A stretch of 64,000 bases of DNA. Source: Rapana venosa (Eukaryota; Mollusca; Gastropoda; Neogastropoda; Muricidae). Positions 24,501 to 33,536 of the stretch are shown here, piece by piece. Numbering within the stretch: position 1 is the stretch's first letter; every line of letters starts with the position of its first letter. Position numbers and translations under genes: made by a program. Location: the NCBI GenBank assembly GCA_028751875.1, contig CM054157.1:52477741-52541740 (forward strand). The letters are read 5' to 3'. The notes beneath the pieces were generated by a model. The model did no database searches. It was not told the origin of the DNA and saw only the letters and a list, made by a program, of their open reading frames with translations.

Positions 24501-27500
24501 ATAGCTGCACTGTTTTAGTCTGAGGTTTTTAAATTTTACGAGGTGACAGCCCTGATATAGCTTTTGTGGTCGGCGAGGCTATAAACGACAGGATTGGACT
24601 GGGTTGGAGCCAGTCATAGCAAAGTAAGATTACAAAAGCAGCAAGACTTTTACATAAGGTATGGAAAGAAGGTTTGTCTCATAACTGTTGCTGATTCAAA
24701 GACAAATGGTCATTCCCCTTCATAAAGGGCAGCTAGCCGATATTTGGATATTGTTGGGAAAAAAGGTTTGGGGGTGGGGGGAGGGGGTTGAAAGAGGAGT
24801 GTCGTTTTCATTTCACAAGAAGAATCTCAGAATTGTGTAGTTCCAATTTTTTTTTCTTGTGGTTTGTTACATTTTTTTCCAAATTTGTTGTTGCTTTAAA
24901 GAAGACATCTCAGTGTGTATATATATATATGTGTGTATATTTATTTATTTATTTATATATATATATTATTTTGCGTCCCAATTTTTTCCCCATAATATTT
25001 AAAAAAAAACCTTTTGTTTTCACATACATGTGGAAAAGAAAAAACCAAACTACGGCCATGATATGAGAGTAGGTGCACGCACACAGTCATTTCTTATCAG
25101 TCTTGTTGACCTTGTCACAGCAGGAAGGGGGAAGAGCAAGAAGCGAAGACGAAAGACGCGAAGGCAGCAGCGGCAGCAGAAGTGCCCACTTCAGAAACGA
25201 CAACATCAGCAGCAGACTCCTCAACCCCTGCCCTCACCTCCAGCCCCTCCAAGCGAGGGTTATCTCCCATCAAAGAGGAAGCGGAGGAGGAGAAGACGGT
25301 GGAGGACAAAGACGATGTGCAAAAGGAGAAAGACGCGCGCATCGACCGGCAAGACAAAGAGGTTGATGAGAAAGAGGCTGAGAGAGACGAAGACATGCAT
25401 GTGGACAAGGAGGAAGAAGAGGTGTGTAAGGGTGTGGCAAAGGCAGAAGAGGATTCGTCGTCGTCGTCGTCGCCTGCTAAACGGCAACAGGATCTCCGCC
25501 CTTCTGAACCAGCAGAAGAGATCTCAAAGGAAGCGAAGGAGGAAGGTGAAATTGAGGACAAAGAGGAGGGTGAAATAACGGACACGGTCGCTGCCGACAA
25601 AGCTCCATCGCATAAAGAGAAAACGGTCGAGGCGAAGGAGGAGGGGGTGAAACAGAAAACGGACAGCTCTTCCCAAGTGCCCCAGTCCCCGGTCCTCCCC
25701 CCTACGAAAACAAAGGGCAAAGGTCGTGGGCGGCCGCGTAAGAAATCCATCCAGTCCCCAGTGCGGTCCTCGGACCACTCCGTAGACTCTGACGTGCCGG
25801 CGGACAGCGTGTGCTCCGTAACCAGAGAGTCTGCCCAGGACGTGACCTCCTCCTCCTCCTCCTCCACCACCGACAGGAAATTCTCCGTCGACAGTGACGC
25901 AGCAGCAGCCGACATCAACAGCCGGCCGCCGACGCTGAACCACGCCATCGCCGAGCACGACTACTTTGCCGCCCCGGCGAAACGGAAGTGCGTGTCGCTG
26001 GAGGAGGAGGAGGACGAGGATTCGGAGCTGACGGACTCTGCGGATGAAACGGCGGAGCTGTACCACGATGTGTGGCTGGAGCACAACTACTGCCTGCCCA
26101 TCCCCAGGAACGACGTGACGGGCGTCAGTTTGGTGACGGGCAAACAGCCAGCCCCTGCCCCTGCCCCGGCCCCTGGAGAGGAAGAAGCCTCGCCCGTCAG
26201 AACGCCCAAGGTCAAGAAGTCCAAGAAGGAGGAGAGAACGCCGCCCGAGGCGGACGGGGTCACGGAGGTGTCGCCGAAGGAGAAGGTCAAGGTCAAAACT
26301 CCGGGGCGCGGGAAGAAGGAGAAGCTGAAGGACATCACCAACAAGGGCAGCCGGGAGTTGAGCCAGCTCCTGCCCGAAGACCACGTGCCCAAGTCGCCCG
26401 TCACCTTTGACCCCCGCAGCATCGCCGAGGAGAGGCAGGTCAGTGGTTGGTGGGTTGGGTGTTTTCTGAGGGTGGTTGCTGTTTTTTTGTGTTTTTTTTT
26501 CGGAAAGTTGTTTGTGCACTTCCCTCGTGGAGATACCCGGTGGTCTTGTCAGTGTAAATAGCATCCCCACCTTCTGGAAAATCCGTGCTAGCAATTTCCT
26601 CTTTTCTATCCCGCTCTTTGTTTCTGCCGTGGTCCTTTTCTTCCTGTCACCTCCTTCTTGTCTGTTTTCCGCCGTTTTGGTCCGTTCTTCAGCCTTCTTT
26701 GTCCAGAAAGACTGGAAAGATTCTCTTCCACTCTTGAGGTCAGGTGCGCTGGGCCTGACTTGTCAGGCGCTTAACGGCAGCGCGATGCATTTTCGCTTGT
26801 ATGACAGACAACAGTAGTTGCTGTCTGAGCGTTTGTCGAAGAAGTAGTAGTTTGTGCACTTCCGTTTGGGATAAGGAATTCTTTATATTCAGATTTAGCC
26901 ACACCATGCTTTTGGAGGGGGGGGGTGTTGGTTTTTCTGACTTAGATGGAACAACATCTGTGTTCTTACATGGATTGTGAAGAGTGCCAAAATATATATC
27001 TTACCATTTTTTTAATTTTTAGAGAGACCTATATGTTCATGCGGCTGTTATATTCTGAGTTTACTTGGGTGTCACTGTAACTTTACTTCCACATCTCCTT
27101 CTAAACGGTTAAGAAATTATGTATGGCTACAGTAAGTTTTGTTTGTATTTAATTTTGTATACCTCTTCAAGTTGCTCAGTCACTCACACAGACACACACA
27201 CACACACACATACATACTCACACTCACTCACTTACTCACTCAGACACAGACACACACACACACTTTTCAAGATTTAATTCACCTTTGACCCCTTTTGGGG
27301 CATGAAGGATTTCAGTAAACAAAATCAACTGTAACATATATAATCTGCATTAGCAAAAAAACACCATGTACAACACTGCTTGTGACAGAAATAGTATTGT
27401 AGTCAACCATTCCATCTGTATCATGCAACTTTACTCAGTTTTAACACTTATACACCCCCCACCCCTCCCACACACACGCACACACACACACACACATTCA

Positions 27501-28030
27501 CAAACACATTGTTAAGGGTTGTAATAATGTAATACTTCAATATTATCGTTAAGACATTTTTTTGTTCCTAGATAGATGGCTTGTTGAAAAAAAAGCATAT
27601 GCATTGCGTATTTATTTTACCATCTGGAAGTAATAATTTGATCGACTTTCACACAAACACACGCAGACACACACCAAAACTCACGACATTTTCCTCCCAC
27701 AGGTTTTCTTCGACATCTACAACAAAGGCATCGACGACGAGGACATCAACTACCTGAAGCGGACGTACGACGAACTCATGCAGTCTGACGACCCTATGTT
27801 CTACTGGCTGAACGACATTCTGTGGGTGGACCACCCCTACACCAACATACCCGACCCACCCCGCAAACGCCGCAAGGTTGACGACTACTACCAGAACAGA
27901 ACGCATAGAACAGGTCAGAGGGCGGAAGGGTGTAGGCCACTTGAAAAAAATATATTTTGTACGAATTTTGTTGTTGTTGAGGCTAATGGAATAAGCTCTC
28001 ATGTGCTAGCTTTATAAAGCATTCACATTA

Positions 28031-28094
<64 letters not shown>

Positions 28095-30274
28095 TATATA
28101 TATATATATACATATATTTATATAGATATATATAGATATAGATGTATAGATATACACACATATATATATATACACACATATATAGATATAGATATATGTA
28201 TACATCCAGTCCCCATGTGCATGCGGTTTTTGTAAATTTTGTCGTCCATTCCCACTGGCACAAATTTGGGGGTAGAAGGAAGTGGGGTGGGGGGTCGGAG
28301 GATGATCTGGTAGGTATTCGAAGAAAAAAAATGACACCCATCCCCCTCCCCGTTCCTTGTCTAATTTTTGTGTATGCAACCATTCCCCCCCCCCACACAC
28401 CACACACACACACATTTAGGTAGCCACATTCTGATTTCAGGGAGAAAGAACTTAATTGAATATGATAGGAAATGGGCGAAAAAAATGGTGGTATCAAAGT
28501 GGAACGAGTTTTAACGAGTGTGCAAGATGTTCTGCGTGCGTTTGCACACGGGTCCTCAGTTTATAGTGTCATCCGAATAACTTTTATGGGGAGTGGAGTT
28601 GGCACTGATGTTAACTCCAGAGGAAAAATTCCACTTGATTGAGATTCGAATTCGAGTCGGCATATCACGAGAGCAAAGCGTATTACTCTAACCACCAGGC
28701 TCTGTGTGTGTGTGTGTGGTGTTGTTGACTTCAATTTTACATCTGTTCGCTTCTAGTGATATTAGACAAGGGGGAACAAATGGAGGGGTGGATGTCTTAT
28801 TAAAAAAATTAAATAAAAAACCTAAACCCCCCAAAAAACACCAACCAAGTTTTTACAAAAAAATCACATAAAGAAACTTGGCAATGCAACAGGAATTATT
28901 TTTTTTAAAAACCCATAAAAACAAGTCATTAACATTAATGCTACTATAACAAATGTCCTAAGGGACTGCGATAAAGACCTTTCACAATTTCAAATGCCAG
29001 TTTTAAATTATTGAATATGCTGGTGAGGGAGTTTTCAGAAAAATGGGGCATGAAAGGTTATATACTCTGGCAGTCAAAAAGTATACGAGTATTGGTAATA
29101 TTCTCACCACATGGACATTTACCATTTTTGCTGAATTAGGTTATCAATGCATTTAGTTTCATTCTATAAAATAAAGCAGTAAGTGTGTGTGGTGTGTCTG
29201 TGTGTGTGTGTGTGGTGTCTGTGTCTTTGGTGTGTCTGTGTGGTGTGTCTGTGTGTGTGGTGTGTGTGTGTGTATGTTTGTCTGTGTGGTGTGTGTGTGT
29301 CTGTGTTGTGTGTGTGGTGTGTCTGTGTGTGATGTGTGTTTGTGTGGTGTGTGTGTGTCTGTGAGTGTGTGTATGGTATGTCTGTGTGTGTGTGTGTCTG
29401 TGTGTGTGTGTCTGTGTGTGGTCTGTGTGTGTGTGTCTGTCTGTCTGTGTGTGAGTGTGTCTGTGTGTGTGTGTCTGTGTGGTGTGTGTCTGTGTGGTGT
29501 GTGTGGTGTGTGTGTATCTGTGTCTGTGTGTGTGTGTGTGTTGCAGGGTCAGCCAGGACAGACGGCTACTACAAGATCTCACTGGAGGAGAAGGCGCGCT
29601 ACCTCAGCCAGGCTCGCAACGTCTTCCTGGCCGCTGAGAGTCTGCACCAGAGTGAACGGGTGAGGCCTCTGTCTGTCTGTCTGTCTGTGTCTCTCTGTCT
29701 GTCTGTGTCTCTCTGTCTGTCTCTCTGTCTGTCCGGCAGGCCTGCACTTGCAGTTGACCTGGGACACTAAAAAATCTGACCCTTAATTCACCAGATGCCG
29801 CCAGGATTTGAAACCACGATTTCATGGACCTCTGGTATTGAGGGAAAACGGTCTTTACCACTCGGCTATAGGATCCGCCATGCATGGGTCTGATTGATTG
29901 TAGAGTCTCCTCCAAAAGACTTGGTCTTTCAGCTCGATTTTCTGTTCACACTGGGAAGAAAGGGCGAGGCTAGGAATCGAACTCAGAACTGAAACGGTTT
30001 TCTTGTTTGGCAGGTGGACGTCTAAACCGTCCTGCCACCTTCCCTCTGGAGGAAAAGTCTGAAATGTTGTCATACAAAGTATTTGTCCACAAAGTGGAGA
30101 ATGCCAGTTTGAAGTAAGGAAGAAAGGGGACAGGGAAAAAAGTGAAATTTTCGTGTGTGTGTGTATACACTCACACATACACACACAAAATGATAGATCA
30201 TAAAACACACACACACACACTCACAAAATGATAGATCATAAACCACACACACACACAAAATGATAGATCATAAA

Positions 30275-30323
<49 letters not shown>

Positions 30324-33300
30324 AATGATAGATCATTACAAACTATTACTGAAAGCGATACAAACCTGTTCAGTGTTTTTTTGAGGTTCTGTCATGGTGA
30401 TTGATGTAAGTGGCTCAGTGTCAAGACCAACCTGTTTGTTTTTTTTCTGTGGCTGCAGTTGGAAGACAGCAAGAAGAAGTCACAGACTTCCAGAGAAGTC
30501 CGCAGCGAGACGCGTCGACTGCAGTCCACGTTTTCTGAATACCAGGACATCGGGGACCTGTTCAAGCTGAATCAGCTCAAGGTGAGGTCTTCTCACTGCC
30601 TGTGTGTGTGTTGTTGTTGTGTGTGTGGACTGTGTGTGTGGACTGTGTGTGTGGACTGTGGTGTGTGTTGTATGGACCAAGTGTTGTGTGTGTATGGACT
30701 GAGTGTGTGTGGTGTGTGTGTGTGGACCGAGTGTGTGTGTGTGTGGTGTGTGTGTGTTGGACTGTGTGTGTGGTGTGTGGACCGAGTGTGTGTGTGTGTT
30801 GTGTGTATGGCTGAGTGTGTGTGGTTGTGTGTGTGCATATCTGATTGTGTTTGTATGATGTGTCCATTCACGAGAAAGTGTTATGGGAGTCAGCGCATTT
30901 AAGAATGTTTCGTACTTGATTCAGAAATATTCTTCCAATAGTGGATGTGCAGTCAGGGCTGTCAGTATAAATAGCATCCCCTTCTGGAAATTCTGTGCGA
31001 GGAATTCCCTCTTTTCTATCCTCTCTTTGTTTCTGCAATTGTTCCTTTTCTTTCCTGTCACCCTCTCTTGTCTGTTTTCTGCCTTCTTGACCAATTCTTC
31101 CATTGCTTTTTTCTTCAGAAAACAGATCTACCCCCTCACACTATGAGTAATTTCGCACTGCGCTGACTTGTCAGGCGCTTAGCCGCTTCGATCGCTTTTT
31201 CACTCATGACGACTAACAACATTGCTGTCTGAGCTTCAGAAAGAAGAAGACTTCAAATATTCACATTGATTTACGTAACGCTAGGAGAAATACGTGCATT
31301 AAACACCTTCACATCCCATACTTCTGCCTGGATCTTCTTCATCGAAACCTTTCAATGGACGGTTTCAGTCCCGGAAGAAACTGCTGCGGTTTGCCAAGAG
31401 CGGAATCCACGACTGGGGCCTGTTTGCCCTGGAGCCCATCCCCGCTGACGACATGGTGATAGAGTACGTGGGGTCCGTGGTTCGGCAATCGGTGGCGGAC
31501 CTGAGGGAGAAGCAGTACGAACAGTCGGGCATCGGCTCCAGCTACCTCTTCCGCGTGGACCACGAGACCATCATCGACGCCACCATGAACGGCAACCTGG
31601 CCCGCTTCATCAACCACAGTTGTAACGTGAGTGGTGGTTTGTGCCTCTGTGTAGTGTGTGTGATTCATCAACCACAGTTCTAACGTGAGTGCTGATGGGG
31701 GTTTGTGCCTCTGTGGGGGTTGGTTTCTGTGTGTGTGTTTTGTGGGAGTGTGTGTTGGTTTTTGCTTTGTGGGGGTTGGTTTCTGTGTGTGTGTGTTTTG
31801 TGGGAGTGTGTGTTGGTTTTTGCTTTGTGGGTGTTGGTTTCTGTGCGTGTGTGTTTCATCAACCATAGTTGTAACGTGAGTGCTGCTGGTGGTTTGTGCC
31901 TCTGTGGGGGTCGGGGGTGTATGTGGGTGTCTTTGTGTGGGTGTGTGTGTGTGTGTTGATTTTTGCTTTGTGGATGTTGGTTTCTGTGTGTGTGCTTCAT
32001 CAACCACAGTTGTAACGTGAGTGCTGATGGGGGTTTGTGCCTCTGTGGGGGTTGGTTTCTGTGTGTGTGTTTTGTGGGAGTGTGTGTGTGTGTTTGCTTT
32101 TTGCTTTGTGGGTGTTGGTTTCTGTGTGTGTGTGTTTCATCAACCATAGTTGTAATGTGAGTGCTGCTGATGGTTTGTGCCTCTGTGGGGGTCGGGGGGT
32201 GTATGTGGGTGTCTTTGTGTGGGTGTGTTGTGTGTGTGTTGGTTTTTGCTTTGTGGGTGTTGGTTTCTGTGTGTGTGTGTTTCATCAAGCATAGTTGTAA
32301 TGTGAGTGCTGATGGGGTTTGTGCCTCTGTGGGTGTTTGTGGGTGTGTGTGTGTGTTTTGTGGGTGTGTGTGGGTGTTGGTTTTTGCTTTGTGGGTGTTG
32401 GTTTTTGTGTGGTGGGGGAGGGGGGGGTTGGTTTTTGCTCTGTGTGTGTGTGTGTGTTTCATCAACCACAGTTGTAACGTGAGTGCTGTTGGTGGTTTGT
32501 GTCTCTGTGGGGGTGGGGGGGTGTTTTGTGGGTGTGTGTTGGTTTTTGCTTTGTGGGTGTTGGTTTTTTTGTGGAGGGGGGGGTTGCTCTGTGTGTGGTG
32601 TGTGCGAGATTCATCAAGCATAGTTGTAACGTGAGTGCTGGTGGTTTGTGTCTCTGTGGGTGTCTTTGTGTGTGTTTTGTGGGTGTGTTGTGTGTGTTGG
32701 TTTTTGCTTTGTGGGTGTTGGTTTTTGTGTGGTGGGGGGAGGGGGTGGTTGGTTTTTGCTCTGTGTGTGTGTTTCATCAATCATAGTTGTAACGTGAGTG
32801 CTGTTGGTTTTTGCTCTGTGTGTGTGTGTTTGACATGCTCTGTCTTCTGATTCCCTTTCTCACCTCCTGGAAATTCTGTGCTAGGAACTCCCTCTTTTCT
32901 ATCCCTCTCTCTCTCTCTCTTTCTGCCTTGTTCCTTTTCTTCTTGTCACCCCCTCCTTGTCTATTTCCTGTCTTCTTGGTCCATTCTCCTGCCCCTTTCT
33001 TTTTTCCCCAACAAAAGCTTAATAGATAGTAATTCCCTTCCATGCCGAAATCGGATGCGCTGGGCCTGTACTTGTCAGGCGCTTAACGGCAGCGCAACGC
33101 ATTCTCGCTCCTATGACAGGCAGTGCTGGTTGTTTGATCGTTGGATGATGACATATGTGACACTCCACCATGAAATGAGTCGTTGAGCACCTGACCCACT
33201 TTTCTGCTAGGAGCCATTTTAGGCAGGTGGGGGTCAGGTTGTCAATTTTGACTGATTATAAGACTATAACTGTTATTCTATCTTGTAATTAAATATCAAG

Positions 33301-33501
33301 GCATAATTTTGTTTCCTTTTGCTTTTAAACGTGTTTTTAAAATACCCAAGCCCTCATTCTTACACCACCTATTACAATGCTTAGCTTGTCAGTTTTTCAT
33401 TTTGTCCTGTCTTGCAGTCTAGCGTTTCAGTTTGTAATCACTTTTTGTAGAGTTGTCCGATTTTCAATCTGTATTTTTTGGTACTGGATAGCTTTTATAA
33501 T

Positions 33502-33536
<35 letters not shown>

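Noticed and set aside
25115..26594. 277- and 356-residue minus-strand frames
   Set aside because: Antisense shadows of SETD1 exon 11; no homology or splice structure of their own.
28012..29770. Frames on both strands rich in Tyr/Ile or Cys/Val/His/Thr
   Set aside because: Dictated by (TA)n, (CA)n and (TG)n; only 29547-29659 is a real exon.
31339..32780. Long minus-strand His/Thr/Lys/Pro-rich frames
   Set aside because: They are the reverse side of the exon-end/GT array; the plus-strand SET exon explains the conserved part.
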